Below, in pieces: positions 26,751 to 35,188 of a stretch of 64,000 bases of DNA. Within the stretch, counting starts at the first letter, position 1. Every line of letters starts with the position of its first letter. Source of the DNA: JAAZIN01 sp964441025 (lineage in GTDB: Bacteria; Bacillota; Dethiobacteria; DTU022); assembly GCA_964441025.1 (NCBI GenBank), contig CAYTXG010000002.1, positions 124,001 to 188,000 of the forward strand, in the 5' to 3' direction. Below the pieces are notes generated by a model that did no database searches, was not told the origin of the DNA, and was given only the letters and a program-made list of their open reading frames with translations. The position numbers and the translations under genes were made by a program.

Positions 26751-26763
26751 TTGACGTTATCCG

Positions 26764-28062
26764 TTATCCTGCAATGAAAAAGTGGACCAGGGCTACCGCA
26801 GCCAGCACATAGACAAGCCAGTGAACCTCTTTCCATTTACCGGCAACTACCTTTACCACTGGATAGGCGATGAAACCGAAAGCAATACCATCGGCAATAC
26901 TGTAAGCCAGCGGCATAAAAATAATAGTCAGAAAAGCCGGCAGTGCCTCGGTAAAATCGTCAAAATCGATCTTCATCACGCCGCCCACCATGAGCACGCC
27001 CACAATGACCAGGGCCGGCGCCGTCGCCTGTGTGGGAACGAGGCCGGCCAGGGGCGCCAGGAAAAGGCTCACGAAAAAGAGCAGCCCGGTGACAATGGAG
27101 GTGAGCCCGGTGCGCCCCCCCTCGGAAACCCCGGCGGTGCTCTCCACGTAGGTGGTCACAGTGCTGGTGCCGAGCAGCGAACCGCCCACCGTTCCGATGG
27201 CATCGGCCAGCATGGCCCGGTTGACGCGGGGCAGCCGCCCCTGCTTGTCCAGAAACCCGGCCCTTGCTCCCGTACCCATCAGAGTGCCCATAGTATCAAA
27301 AACGTCAACAAAGAGGAAAGAGAAGATCACAAAGAAGGGAATAGAGAAAGCGGCTTTTAAATCCAGCTTCAGAAAGACAGGCGCCAGCGGAGCGGGCATG
27401 CCGAAGATATCGCCTATGCCGGTGGGCAGATCCTTTATCCCCATGAAAAAGCTGATGATCGTGGTCAGCAGAATCCCGATGAGGATCGCCCCCCGCACCT
27501 TGCGGGCCATGAGCACGGCAATGATCAAAATGCCGATCATCGTCAGCAGCGGCCCCGGCTCCGTGAGGTTGCCCATGGTGATCTGGGTGGCCGGATCTGG
27601 GACAATGATCCCGCCGCTCTGCAGCCCGATGTAGGCAATAAACAGGCCGATACCGGCGGCAACGGCCCGCTTGAGCGTTGTAGGCACGGCGGCGTCAATG
27701 TACTCGATCACCTTTGTCACCGCAAGAATGATAAAGACGGTCCCTGATATGAAGACCGCCCCCAGGGCCGCCTGCCAGCCGTACTTCGCGGCAACGGTAA
27801 AGGCGAAGAAAGCGTTCAGCCCCATCCCGCTGGCCAGGGCAAAGGGATAGTTGGTCATCAGCCCCATCAGAATAGTGGTCAGCCCGGCGGCAACGATGGT
27901 CGCGGTCATCACCGCCCCTTTATCCATCCCCGTTGTGGAAAGAATGTCGGGGTTGACAAAAATAATGTAAGCCATAGTCATAAATGTAGTAATTCCTGCT
28001 ATGATTTCAGTACGTGCATTGGTGTTATTCTCCTTGAACTTGAAAAACTTCTCCACATCCAA
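26764..28062 (-). CDS. Purine (hypoxanthine/guanine) permease, NCS2 AzgA/PbuG type
   Basis: A 432-residue membrane protein with about 12 to 14 helices. It begins with the AzgA-type FFKFKENNTNARTEIIAGIT and GMGLNAFFAF, with VFDTMGTLMGTG (TM8 signature) and TTYVESTAGVSEGGRTGL (TM10 region). These match hypoxanthine/guanine/adenine permeases rather than uracil carriers. AAGGAGG precedes ATG 28062. It heads the pur cluster directly downstream of a ykkC-type riboswitch, pairing purine salvage with de novo synthesis in one unit. Confidence 0.92.
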   Translation of the reverse strand: MDVEKFFKFKENNTNARTEIIAGITTFMTMAYIIFVNPDILSTTGMDKGAVMTATIVAAGLTTILMGLMTNYPFALASGMGLNAFFAFTVAAKYGWQAALGAVFISGTVFIILAVTKVIEYIDAAVPTTLKRAVAAGIGLFIAYIGLQSGGIIVPDPATQITMGNLTEPGPLLTMIGILIIAVLMARKVRGAILIGILLTTIISFFMGIKDLPTGIGDIFGMPAPLAPVFLKLDLKAAFSIPFFVIFSFLFVDVFDTMGTLMGTGARAGFLDKQGRLPRVNRAMLADAIGTVGGSLLGTSTVTTYVESTAGVSEGGRTGLTSIVTGLLFFVSLFLAPLAGLVPTQATAPALVIVGVLMVGGVMKIDFDDFTEALPAFLTIIFMPLAYSIADGIAFGFIAYPVVKVVAGKWKEVHWLVYVLAAVALVHFFIAG

Positions 28063-28147
28063 ACCTCCTTATATGGTTCTACTCTAGACTGCCAAAATCA
28101 AGGATCCTTTACTCTTACTCTTTTTTAAACACATCACCTCCATTTTT

Positions 28148-28330
28148 AAAGCCCGGGCAAGTAGGCTGCGAGCGAAACCTACCCGCCTGGGCTTTTATCC
28201 CTCCGGTGTAGCGCCAAAAGAAACCGCACCAAGTTCGCTGTTTCCTAAAACGCCTGTACCACTTGGACCAGCCTGGACGGGTGCGGCGGCAGGCCTCACC
28301 GCTCCAGCGGAACCCTAGGTACACTTTCCC
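28148..28330 (-). promoter_or_regulatory. ykkC-family riboswitch (subtype 2 likely: PRPP or ppGpp) ahead of the purine cluster
   Basis: On the minus strand the conserved blocks of the ykkC aptamer appear in order: GTGTACCTAGGGTTCC (about 28312-28327), GGTCCAAGTGGTACAGG, ACACCGGAGGGATAAAAGCC (about 28192-28211). The CCAAGxGGxxCAGG form is closer to subtype 2 (ppGpp/PRPP) than to the guanidine class (CCGAGAG). The 3' part folds into a long hairpin (arms 28148-28165 and 28178-28195) that reuses the AAAAGCC segment, a likely expression platform, though no U-tract follows. The purine permease and purE downstream favour a PRPP sensor; the subtype is inference. No tandem guanine aptamer was seen. 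Confidence 0.75.
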
Positions 28331-28377
28331 TCGTAATGCAAATGTAAGCATCGAGAGTTCCTATAAAGTTTGTCCTG

Positions 28378-28407
28378 ATTATACCTTGTTCGCCATGATC
28401 TGCGAAA
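28378..28407 (-). promoter_or_regulatory. Promoter driving the riboswitch and purine cluster
   Basis: TATAAT (28378-28383) with TTTCGC (28402-28407) 18 bases upstream on the minus strand. The start would be near 28370, and the RNA would begin with a hairpin (CTCTCG-ATGC ... GCAT-TA-CGAGGG) just before the aptamer. Confidence 0.5.
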
Positions 28408-28512
28408 TTCCTTTCAGATTTACAGATTTAATTCCCCTTCCGGCGCCACTCTTTACGTTCTATTGGGCATGCCTTAGAATGTAGTTAGATAAAACCTGGA
28501 GGAGGCAATAAG

Positions 28513-29037
28513 ATGAATTCAATCCTGGAAACAGTTGCCGGCATGATGGCGCTGGCCGCGCGCACCGCTCCCAAAGCTGTTGGCGCCGATTTTATCAACA
28601 CCCGGGTATTGACGGGGGAAGATATCGGAAAGCTGGCCGACGAGATGATCAGGTACGGTCGGGAGAGCGGCAGACACAACTACGACCGCGACGGCGACAA
28701 TGTGCGCCGCTCCGGCGCAGTTCTCCTGCTTTCCCTGGAGCAGCCCGAGCATATCAGGCAAGACTGCGGCGCCTGCGGTTTCCATTCATGTAAGGAGATG
28801 GAAGAAAGCTACAAGGAGGGCCGGGTTTTTGCCGGGCCCTTATGCAGCTGGCGCATCCTAGACCTGGGCATTGCCCTGGGCTCGGCGGTAAAGACAGCAT
28901 CCCTGTTCAATGTGGACAACCGGATCATGTTTCGCATCGGCATTGCCGCCCGTATATTGGGCCTGATCAAGGGTGAGATGGTCGTCGGCGTCCCCCTTTC
29001 CGCCTCGGGAAAAAATATCTACTTTGATCGCAAGTAG
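28513..29037 (+). CDS. DUF2148 family protein with cysteine cluster
   Basis: A 174-residue protein starting at ATG 28513 behind GGAGGAGG. The middle contains QDCGACGFHSC and then GPLCSWRILDLG, a Cys pattern (CxxCxxxxC ... C) like that of ferredoxin-type Fe-S proteins in DUF2148. The C-terminal part, GEMVVGVPLSASGKNIYFDR, is typical of the family. Role unknown; members occur in anaerobes and are thought to bind Fe-S clusters. It is divergent from the purine cluster with a possible promoter (TTTACG, 17 bases, TAGAAT) near 28450-28480. Confidence 0.85.
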   Translation: MNSILETVAGMMALAARTAPKAVGADFINTRVLTGEDIGKLADEMIRYGRESGRHNYDRDGDNVRRSGAVLLLSLEQPEHIRQDCGACGFHSCKEMEESYKEGRVFAGPLCSWRILDLGIALGSAVKTASLFNVDNRIMFRIGIAARILGLIKGEMVVGVPLSASGKNIYFDRK

Positions 29038-29121
29038 TCAACGGTCTGCTAAAAGGACACCCCCACCCCGGCCCTCGCCCCTCAAGAACCTCAGGAAGGA
29101 GGAATGATCCGGCGCCGTCAT

Positions 29122-29159
29122 CCCCTCTCCCCCGTCTGGAGAGAGACGGGGAGAGGGGG
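29122..29159. repeat. Long hairpin between convergent genes
   Basis: CCCCTCTCCCCCGTCT (29122-29137) pairs with AGACGGGGAGAGGGG (29144-29159) around GGAGAG, a stem of about 15 bases with one bulged C. It sits between the DUF2148 gene and the oppositely oriented lipoprotein gene. It may act as a bidirectional terminator, though neither side has a U-tract. Confidence 0.5.
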
Positions 29160-29166
29160 ATTCTAC

Positions 29167-30270
29167 TCAATAATCAATATTTTTGCGGCTGCTGCCGTCA
29201 AGACCCATGCGGTATAGACTGCCGTTCTCATCAAGATTTATGTAGTACATCCATTGTTCAAATATAAAAAGGCCGCCGCAGGAATCGCCGCTCAAAAGAG
29301 CCTCGGAACTGCCGTCGGGCCTGACCCGGCAGATTTCCCCGCTGTGCGCTTTACTGTAATACAGCCATCCATTGGCACAGTTCAGAAACGCCGGCTCTAT
29401 ATCGCTCACCTTGGAAGCTGCACCGCCCGAGATGCCGACACCGTAAAGCGAGCGTCCCCCCAGGTAGATCTCCGTCTCGTAGATATCCCCGATAAAATAG
29501 AGAGTATCTTCCAGCAGATTCATGAAATAGGCATCGCTATCATGGAGCACACTGCGCCCGCCGCCCTCCAGATCGGCTTTGCACAGCTGCGGATGCTCCT
29601 CTATTCCCCGGTAGTAAATCCAGCCGTCTTCCACATTGAAAAAATCAGCACGGTGATCCGTCAACAGCTTCTTACCACTGCCGTCGGCCTCGATCCGGTA
29701 TATCTTCGGTTCATCGGCATTGGCGCTCTGGTAGTAAAGCCTTCCATCCACCAGTTGCAGATTTTCCGCCGGATCTGCAGATATCACCGTGCGCCCGCCG
29801 CCGTCCAGATCGATCCGCACGATGGGGCCGTAAACGATGGTGGTAAATTCCTCTCCCATCATCTCGTCGTAGATTGTCACCGGCTCACCCATGGCCACGT
29901 AATAGAGATACTGCTCTGTAGCGTTGATATAGCGGGGGACATCGTCACTTAACTTCATCCTTCCGCCGCCGTCAAGACCGGCCCGGTAAAGCCTGCCCCC
30001 ATCGGCGGGAGAGGCGAAATAGATCTGATCGTCCCGCATAGCCACCAGACCGCCATTCAATATATTGCCGGCGCTGTTGCCCCGTACATTCTCCCCGGCC
30101 TTCTCTTCATCCGACTCGCCACCGTTCTCCGAAGGCATACTTTCCCCATTTTCGCCCGGTTTGTCATCCTTACCGGAAAGCGCCTCCATGATAGAACATC
30201 CTCCCACCAGAAATAGACAGAAGCATGCCGCTGTAAGCCAGGCCGTAAATATGAAAATCCTTCTCTTCAT
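29167..30270 (-). CDS. Secreted lipoprotein with DUF5050-like beta-propeller repeats
   Basis: A 367-residue protein. A signal peptide ends in the lipobox LVGGC (Cys25), so it should be anchored on the outer face of the membrane. A low-complexity Glu/Gly/Ser linker (30-70) follows. The rest is made of about seven repeats of roughly 40 residues of the form IYYxSxxDGxxLYRxxLDGSGxxxL, as in DUF5050 proteins, which are predicted beta-propellers. Function unknown. It is monocistronic as far as can be seen. Confidence 0.82.
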   Translation of the reverse strand: MKRRIFIFTAWLTAACFCLFLVGGCSIMEALSGKDDKPGENGESMPSENGGESDEEKAGENVRGNSAGNILNGGLVAMRDDQIYFASPADGGRLYRAGLDGGGRMKLSDDVPRYINATEQYLYYVAMGEPVTIYDEMMGEEFTTIVYGPIVRIDLDGGGRTVISADPAENLQLVDGRLYYQSANADEPKIYRIEADGSGKKLLTDHRADFFNVEDGWIYYRGIEEHPQLCKADLEGGGRSVLHDSDAYFMNLLEDTLYFIGDIYETEIYLGGRSLYGVGISGGAASKVSDIEPAFLNCANGWLYYSKAHSGEICRVRPDGSSEALLSGDSCGGLFIFEQWMYYINLDENGSLYRMGLDGSSRKNIDY

Positions 30271-30440
30271 CTACTTCTCTCCTTTACAGTCGCTATCCGC
30301 TAAAATGGAATTGGCTGTCCCCTTGCATATATCATAGGGCACTTCATTTGTAAAGAACTAACCCCCGGTAAATCGCACCCGTTAAAACCCCGTTAAAAAT
30401 TATAAAACTTCTATTCCCCATGCTTGCCCGGGCAGGCGAG

Positions 30441-31592
30441 TTATCCCAGCTTATCCTTGGCCAGCGACCGGCCGATGAGCAGCCGCTGGATTTGGGCCGT
30501 GCCCTCGTAGATCTGAAACACCTTTGCATCCCGCATCAGCTTTTCCACCGGATAATCCTTGACATAGCCGTATCCGCCGTGGATCTGGGCTGCATCCGTG
30601 GTCACCCGCATGACCATATCGCCGCAGAATACCTTGGCCATGGCCGCCTCCCTGGAGCTGTCAAGACCCTGCTCACCCCTCCAGGCAGCCTGCCAGGCCA
30701 GTAACCTGCCCGCCGCGATATCCCTGGCCATATCCGCAAGCATAAACATAATCGACTGGTGCATGAAAATGGGCAGCCCGAACTGCCCCCGCTCCAGGGC
30801 ATAGTGCAGCGACAGGTCCATCGCCCTGCGGGCCACTCCCACGGCGGAAGCGGCCACGCCCGGACGGGAATGGTTGAACGTCTGCATGATAATCCTGAAA
30901 CCCTGCCCCTCCTCCCCCAGCCGGTCCTCCTCGGGAACAACCACCTCATCGAAAACCACATCGGTGGTATCGGCGGCGCGCTGCCCCATTTTATCCTCCT
31001 TTTTGCCCACGGAGAGTCCCTTCGCCCCGCGCGGCACAATAAAGGCGGTTATACCGCGGTGGCCCATGGAAGGATCCACCGTGGCAAAGACAATGTAATA
31101 ATCGGCCACCCCACCGTTGGTGATAAAGCATTTGGTGCCGCTGATGACATATTCACCGTTCCTGCGCTGCGCTGTGGTACTCATGGCCGCCACATCGGAA
31201 CCGGCCTCCGGCTCCGTAACACAGAAAGCCATCAGCTTCTCTTCGCGGCAGGCTGAACCGAGATACTTCTCCTTCTGGGCCTCGCTGCCGTTGTTGATGA
31301 GCGGAATTGACGCCAGGCTGTTGATGGCAATGCATGTAGATATCCCCGAGCAACCCGCAGAGAGCTCCTCTGCAATGAGCAGCTGATCAATGGCGCCGAT
31401 ACCACCGCCGCCGTACTCCTCGGGCACGGGACCGTAAACCAACCCTGCCTTAAACGCCTTCTTCACTATTTCACCGGGAAAATCCCCGCTACGGTCATAC
31501 TCGGCCGCTGCCGGCACTATCTCCGCCTCCGTAAAATCTCGAGCCATTTTCTGAATTGCCTCCTGCTCCGGCGTCAACGAAAAATCAATCAT
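30441..31592 (-). CDS. Acyl-CoA dehydrogenase, third paralogue
   Basis: A 383-residue enzyme beginning MIDFSLTPEQEAIQKMARDF, with FCVTEPEAGSD and IYEGTAQIQR (catalytic Glu E363). It has its own promoter (31636-31664) and an AGGAGG site, apart from the fatty-acid operon at 4.5-14.6 kb, so it may be regulated differently. The sequence is closest in style to short/branched-chain acyl-CoA dehydrogenases; substrate not assignable. Confidence 0.92.
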   Translation of the reverse strand: MIDFSLTPEQEAIQKMARDFTEAEIVPAAAEYDRSGDFPGEIVKKAFKAGLVYGPVPEEYGGGGIGAIDQLLIAEELSAGCSGISTCIAINSLASIPLINNGSEAQKEKYLGSACREEKLMAFCVTEPEAGSDVAAMSTTAQRRNGEYVISGTKCFITNGGVADYYIVFATVDPSMGHRGITAFIVPRGAKGLSVGKKEDKMGQRAADTTDVVFDEVVVPEEDRLGEEGQGFRIIMQTFNHSRPGVAASAVGVARRAMDLSLHYALERGQFGLPIFMHQSIMFMLADMARDIAAGRLLAWQAAWRGEQGLDSSREAAMAKVFCGDMVMRVTTDAAQIHGGYGYVKDYPVEKLMRDAKVFQIYEGTAQIQRLLIGRSLAKDKLG

Positions 31593-31635
31593 GGCTACCT
31601 CCTGTAAAAGTGATGCGAAATTTAATCTGGTGCTA

Positions 31636-31664
31636 ATTATATTCTAAATACAATCACTTGTCAG
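31636..31664 (-). promoter_or_regulatory. Promoter of the third acyl-CoA dehydrogenase gene
   Basis: CTGACA (31659-31664), 17 bases, TATAAT (31636-31641) on the minus strand, about 45 bases upstream of ATG 31592. Confidence 0.65.
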
Positions 31665-31731
31665 CCGATTTATAATCTTTTACCTTAATTTTGAGGCGGC
31701 TCTTTTTACAAGAGGTTGTGCCCGGACAAAG

Positions 31732-31767
31732 TAATTGGCAGAGAACAAATGTGCTCTCTGCCAATTA
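31732..31767 (-). terminator. Hairpin downstream of groEL
   Basis: TAATTGGCAGAG (31732-31743) and CTCTGCCAATTA (31756-31767) are perfect 12-base arms with a 12-base loop, about 45 bases after the groEL stop. The following bases are only moderately T-rich, so terminator function is probable rather than certain. Confidence 0.55.
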
Positions 31768-31811
31768 TTACCACAGGTCTGCCGCCCTGCGGTTAAACCC
31801 AAAGGGGGGAA

Positions 31812-33434
31812 CTACATCATGGGCATATCAGGGCCCGGCATGCGTGGCCCATTATCCTTCTCGGGCAGGTCGGTGACGATGCCTTCCGTAGTCAACAGCA
31901 TTCCCGCTATGCTGGCTGCATTTTGAATAGCCGAGCGGGCCACCTTGGTGGGGTCAACGATACCCGAAACGATCATCTTCTCATAGTCGTTGGTCACGGC
32001 ATTGTAACCGTAACCCCTCTCCATGCCCTTCACCTTTTCAACAACAACGGAGCCCTCGGCGCCGGCGTTTTCCGCAATGATCCGCAGCGGCTCCTCCAGG
32101 GCCCGCTTGACAATGTTCATACCGGTGAGCTCGTCACTGTTCAGCTCTTTCTCCAGACCCTTCAACGCCTCTGTAACATTCAGGTAGACAACGCCGCCGC
32201 CGGAGACAATCCCTTCCTCCACAGCCGCCCGGGTAGCCGAAAGGGCATCCTCAATGCGCAGCTTTCTCTCCTTCATCTCCGTTTCAGTTGCGGCGCCAAC
32301 CTCGATGACGGCAACGCCGCCGGAAAGCTTGGCCAGCCTTTCCTGCAGCTTCTCCCGGTCAAAGTCGGAGGTGGTGTCCTCAATCTGGACACGGATCTGG
32401 GCGATGCGCTTCTTGATATCTTCGGTCTTGCCGGCGCCGTCTACGATAACGGTCTCTTCCTTGCTGATGCGGACCTGGCGGGCCCGGCCCAGCAGATCGA
32501 TATCCACATTCTTGAATTCAATGCCGATATCCTCCGAAACTACCTGACCGCCCGTTAAAACGGCGATATCCTCGAGCATGGCCTTGCGGCGGTCGCCGAA
32601 GCCAGGGGCCTTCACCGCCACACAGGTAAAGGTACCGCGAAGTTTATTCACCACCAGCGTGGCCAGGGCTTCACCCTCCACATCCTCGGCTACCAGCAGC
32701 AGCTGCTTTCCTCTCTGGACAATTTTCTCCAGCAGGGGCAGCAGGTCGTGAATATTGCTGAGCTTGCGGTCGGTAAGCAGGATAAAGGGATCTTCCAGAA
32801 CCGCTTCCATCTTTTCAGTATCGGTGACCATGTAGGGGGAAATGTAACCGCGGTCGAACTGCATCCCCTCGACCACCTTCAGATCGGTGGTAAAGCCTTT
32901 GGACTCCTCAACGGTGATCACGCCGTCTTTGCCGACCTTCTCCATGGCTTCGGCAATAAGGCCGCCGATCTCCTCGTCATCAGCCGAGATGGAGGCTACC
33001 TGGGCGATATCCTCCTTTGTCTCCACCGGCTTGCTCAGATTTTCAAGCTCATCCACAGCCGCTTTTACAGCCTTGTCAATGCCCCGCTTGAGAAACATGG
33101 GATTCGCCCCCGCAGCCACATTCTTCAGACCCTCGCGGATAATCGCCTGTGCCAGCAGGGTGGCAGTTGTGGTGCCGTCTCCGGCAACATCCTGTGTTTT
33201 GGTGGCCACTTCCCTGACCAGTTGCGCACCCATGTTTTCAAAGGGATCCTCCAGCTCGATATCTCGGGCAATGGTTACCCCGTCATTGGTAATCTGCGGT
33301 GAACCGAACTTTTTATCCAAAACAACGTTGCGCCCTTTGGGCCCCAGGGTTACGGTAACAGTGTTTGAAAGGATATTCACACCCCGCTCCAACGCCCGGC
33401 GGGCTTCTTCTTTATGTAGAATCTGCTTTGGCAT
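31812..33434 (-). CDS. groEL: Chaperonin GroEL (Hsp60)
   Basis: A 540-residue ATP-driven folding chamber. From ATG 33434 (AAAGGAGG upstream) it reads MPKQILHKEEARRALERGVN. GDGTTTATLLAQ (nucleotide site), GPKGRNVVLDKKFG and a Met-rich end, PGPDMPMM, are present. The open frame extends to 33470, but that part has no homology. It follows groES by 61 bases. Confidence 0.97.
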   Translation of the reverse strand: MPKQILHKEEARRALERGVNILSNTVTVTLGPKGRNVVLDKKFGSPQITNDGVTIARDIELEDPFENMGAQLVREVATKTQDVAGDGTTTATLLAQAIIREGLKNVAAGANPMFLKRGIDKAVKAAVDELENLSKPVETKEDIAQVASISADDEEIGGLIAEAMEKVGKDGVITVEESKGFTTDLKVVEGMQFDRGYISPYMVTDTEKMEAVLEDPFILLTDRKLSNIHDLLPLLEKIVQRGKQLLLVAEDVEGEALATLVVNKLRGTFTCVAVKAPGFGDRRKAMLEDIAVLTGGQVVSEDIGIEFKNVDIDLLGRARQVRISKEETVIVDGAGKTEDIKKRIAQIRVQIEDTTSDFDREKLQERLAKLSGGVAVIEVGAATETEMKERKLRIEDALSATRAAVEEGIVSGGGVVYLNVTEALKGLEKELNSDELTGMNIVKRALEEPLRIIAENAGAEGSVVVEKVKGMERGYGYNAVTNDYEKMIVSGIVDPTKVARSAIQNAASIAGMLLTTEGIVTDLPEKDNGPRMPGPDMPMM

Positions 33435-33495
33435 TAAAATTAAACCTCCTTTGCTTTTTTTGTTTCGCACTCATGTTTTTGCTCAAAAGAGCGGT

Positions 33496-33783
33496 TTACT
33501 TTGCCAGGGCCAACACATCGTCCTGTCTCAGGATCAGGTACTCCTCGCCCTTTACTTTCACTTCTGTTCCGGCATAACGTGAGAAAATGATCTTGTCCCC
33601 AACCTTAAGATCCATCTCCTGCCTGGTTCCATTCTCCAGAACCTTGCCCGGCCCCACGGCCATCACTTCTCCTTCTTGGGGCTTCTCCTTTGCCTTGTCC
33701 GGCAAAACAATCCCGCTGGCTGTTTTCTCCTCAGCCTCCAGGACCTTGACCACAAGGCGGTCACTTAAGGGTTTAAGATTCAT
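33496..33783 (-). CDS. groES: Co-chaperonin GroES
   Basis: A 95-residue lid for GroEL. It starts at ATG 33783 behind AAAGGAGG and reads MNLKPLSDRLVVKVLEAEEK. The mobile loop EEKTASGIVLPDKAKEKPQ and the EEYLILRQDDVLA ending are typical. The frame upstream to 33828 is not GroES-like. It is controlled by the CIRCE/HrcA element at 33822. Confidence 0.97.
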   Translation of the reverse strand: MNLKPLSDRLVVKVLEAEEKTASGIVLPDKAKEKPQEGEVMAVGPGKVLENGTRQEMDLKVGDKIIFSRYAGTEVKVKGEEYLILRQDDVLALAK

Positions 33784-33821
33784 CCTTTCTGCCTCCTTTG
33801 AGTGTAGTTTATTTGGTATTA

Positions 33822-33848
33822 GCAGCACTCATCGGTAGTGAGTGCTAA
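33822..33848. promoter_or_regulatory. CIRCE operator (HrcA site) of groESL
   Basis: The arm GAGTGCTAA (33840-33848) is exact, the spacer is 9 bases, and the other arm GCAGCACTC (33822-33830) matches TTAGCACTC at 7 of 9 positions. It lies between the promoter and groES, the standard place for heat-shock repression by HrcA. Confidence 0.88.
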
Positions 33849-33863
33849 CAAGGCCTATAAAAA

Positions 33864-33891
33864 AATATACCAGATTTACCGCCTGATGCAA
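33864..33891 (-). promoter_or_regulatory. Promoter of groES-groEL
   Basis: TTGCAT (33886-33891), 16 bases, TATATT (33864-33869) on the minus strand, just upstream of the CIRCE element. Confidence 0.6.
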
Positions 33892-34049
33892 CTCTGATTT
33901 AGGGAGTTCTTACTGCTATTCTAAGGTCTAAACAATAAATATCGCGCTAAATCTTGCCCGATCTGTCTATTTCACATCATCCCTTTAAATTTCTCAGAAT
34001 ATGCTAATTTATATTATGACCCATCTTAAATTCATTTATGCACCCCCCG

Positions 34050-34120
34050 GTAGCGCCCGGTGCCAGGCACCAAAGAGGATTAATTAGTAGCGCCCGGTGC
34101 CTGGCACCGAAGGGGAGTAA
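34050..34120 (+). repeat. REP doublet E downstream of the small Cys protein gene
   Basis: Copy 1 (34050-34071) is GTAGCGCC + CGGTGCC-A-GGCACC. Copy 2 (34087-34120) is GTAGCGCC + CGGTGCC-T-GGCACCG + AAGGGGAGTAA. Centres are 37 bases apart. This doublet is in the opposite orientation to A-D and shows the GTAG tetranucleotide most clearly. It lies in the 240-base gap between the groESL promoter and the gene at 34127. Confidence 0.88.
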
Positions 34121-34126
34121 AGAGGA

Positions 34127-34309
34127 CTAGAAGCAGCCCAGCTGGCATCCGGCAATCTTGATATTTTGCTCATTGCAGATTTTGCCGATTTCAGCAGGCA
34201 GGCAGTCAAACTTGGCTGCAATTTCAAAAGCCTTCTTGCAGGACAGCCTCTTGCCTGCAGCAATCTCCAGAACATGTTCCGTCAGTCTTTCTCTCTCTTT
34301 CTCTTCCAT
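34127..34309 (-). CDS. Small conserved-looking cysteine protein (60 aa)
   Basis: Starts at ATG 34309 with AAAGGAGAATAAACC upstream. It contains four or more Cys, in LSCKKAF, FDCLP, GKICNEQ and the last residues AGCQLGCF. The N-terminus is a charged helix, and the central part resembles a winged-helix-like segment (CKKAFEIAAKFDCLPAEIGK). The GCQLGCF ending looks like a family signature in Clostridia, possibly metal-binding, but I cannot assign a function. It may be cotranscribed with the phosphoesterase gene just upstream (46 bases). Confidence 0.65.
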   Translation of the reverse strand: MEEKERERLTEHVLEIAAGKRLSCKKAFEIAAKFDCLPAEIGKICNEQNIKIAGCQLGCF

Positions 34310-34355
34310 GGTTTATTCTCCTTTCTATCGATTAAGTGCAGAGGGCGCCGTGATG

Positions 34356-34910
34356 CTAGAGGTAGATGATCTCACCCCGCACCGGTCCGCCCGGCTCCAC
34401 ATGAAGCATGCCGTAAGAGGGGCGCCCCGCCCACCGCGGGTCCACGCATGAACCGGGATTGAACATCAGCGTTTCTCCCCGATATTCGCAAAGGGGGCGG
34501 TGGCTGTGCCCGAAGACGATGACGGCAGGCCGGCAGCTGCAGAAAACCTCTTCAGCCCGCCGCGCCGTCGACAGGTGCACGCCGTCACCATGGATCAGCC
34601 CGATCTGCAGTTCGCCACCTACTTGAAGCAGTTTCCTGCGCCCGAGCCGCTCGTGCAGGTGCGGCGGATCCATATTGCCGGCCACCGCCTCCACCGGCGC
34701 CAGCGCCCGCAGTTCAAGAAGCACGCTTTCATCGACAAGATCACCGGCATGCAGTATCAAATCGACCCCCTCCAGCTCACTAAAAATCTTCGGCGGCAGG
34801 CAGCGGGCTCGCCGCGGCACGTGCGTATCCGAAACCACCCCGATCCGCCGCACGCCGCCTTCAAGCTCCACCATGATAACCGGCTGTTCTCCTGAACTAC
34901 CGCTTTGCAT
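34356..34910 (-). CDS. YfcE/MJ0936-type metallophosphoesterase
   Basis: A 184-residue calcineurin-like phosphoesterase. The metal-binding motifs are in order: GVVSDTHVP (D-x-H), LILHAGDLVD (GD), AGNMD (GN), LIHGDGV (GH-like, here HGD), and FGHSHRP (GHxH). These small enzymes hydrolyse phosphodiesters; the physiological substrate is unknown. It starts at ATG 34910 behind AAGGAGG; the earlier in-frame ATG at 34928 overlaps that site. Promoter at 34957-34986. Confidence 0.9.
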   Translation of the reverse strand: MQSGSSGEQPVIMVELEGGVRRIGVVSDTHVPRRARCLPPKIFSELEGVDLILHAGDLVDESVLLELRALAPVEAVAGNMDPPHLHERLGRRKLLQVGGELQIGLIHGDGVHLSTARRAEEVFCSCRPAVIVFGHSHRPLCEYRGETLMFNPGSCVDPRWAGRPSYGMLHVEPGGPVRGEIIYL

Positions 34911-34956
34911 GCTTCGCCTCCTTGCCACTCACATCAGAAGCATCCATCTAACGGGC

Positions 34957-34986
34957 ATTATATAGCTTGATGCAGTTCTTTGACAA
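34957..34986 (-). promoter_or_regulatory. Promoter of the phosphoesterase gene
   Basis: TTGTCA (34981-34986), 18 bases, TATAAT (34957-34962) on the minus strand. The rest of the 35000-35188 gap has two short hairpins (CCCGGG/CCCGGG near 35085-35105, CTATGC/GCATAG near 35127-35150) and no recognised riboswitch. Confidence 0.6.
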
Positions 34987-35188
34987 TCACCCGCCGGTGT
35001 TATTTCGGCATCATTAAACGATTTTTACCCGTGCCGGATTAAGCTCACTGAAAAATAGCGCTCGCCAGTTGCCGGCGCCCCGGGTGAACAGCCCGGGCAT
35101 TGTTGCATGAAGCACCCCGGTAATACTATGCGTCGATGCTTATGCATAGGATCGAAAGGGAAGAGCTGCGCGTAAGGGGAGGGCAAGT

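Noticed and set aside
28115..28351. A 78-codon frame on the minus strand
   Set aside because: It overlies the riboswitch aptamer and hairpin, and its sequence follows their conserved RNA blocks.
28331..28510. A guanine aptamer in tandem with the ykkC-type riboswitch
   Set aside because: I looked for the conserved purine-aptamer core and loop pairs on the minus strand and did not find them.
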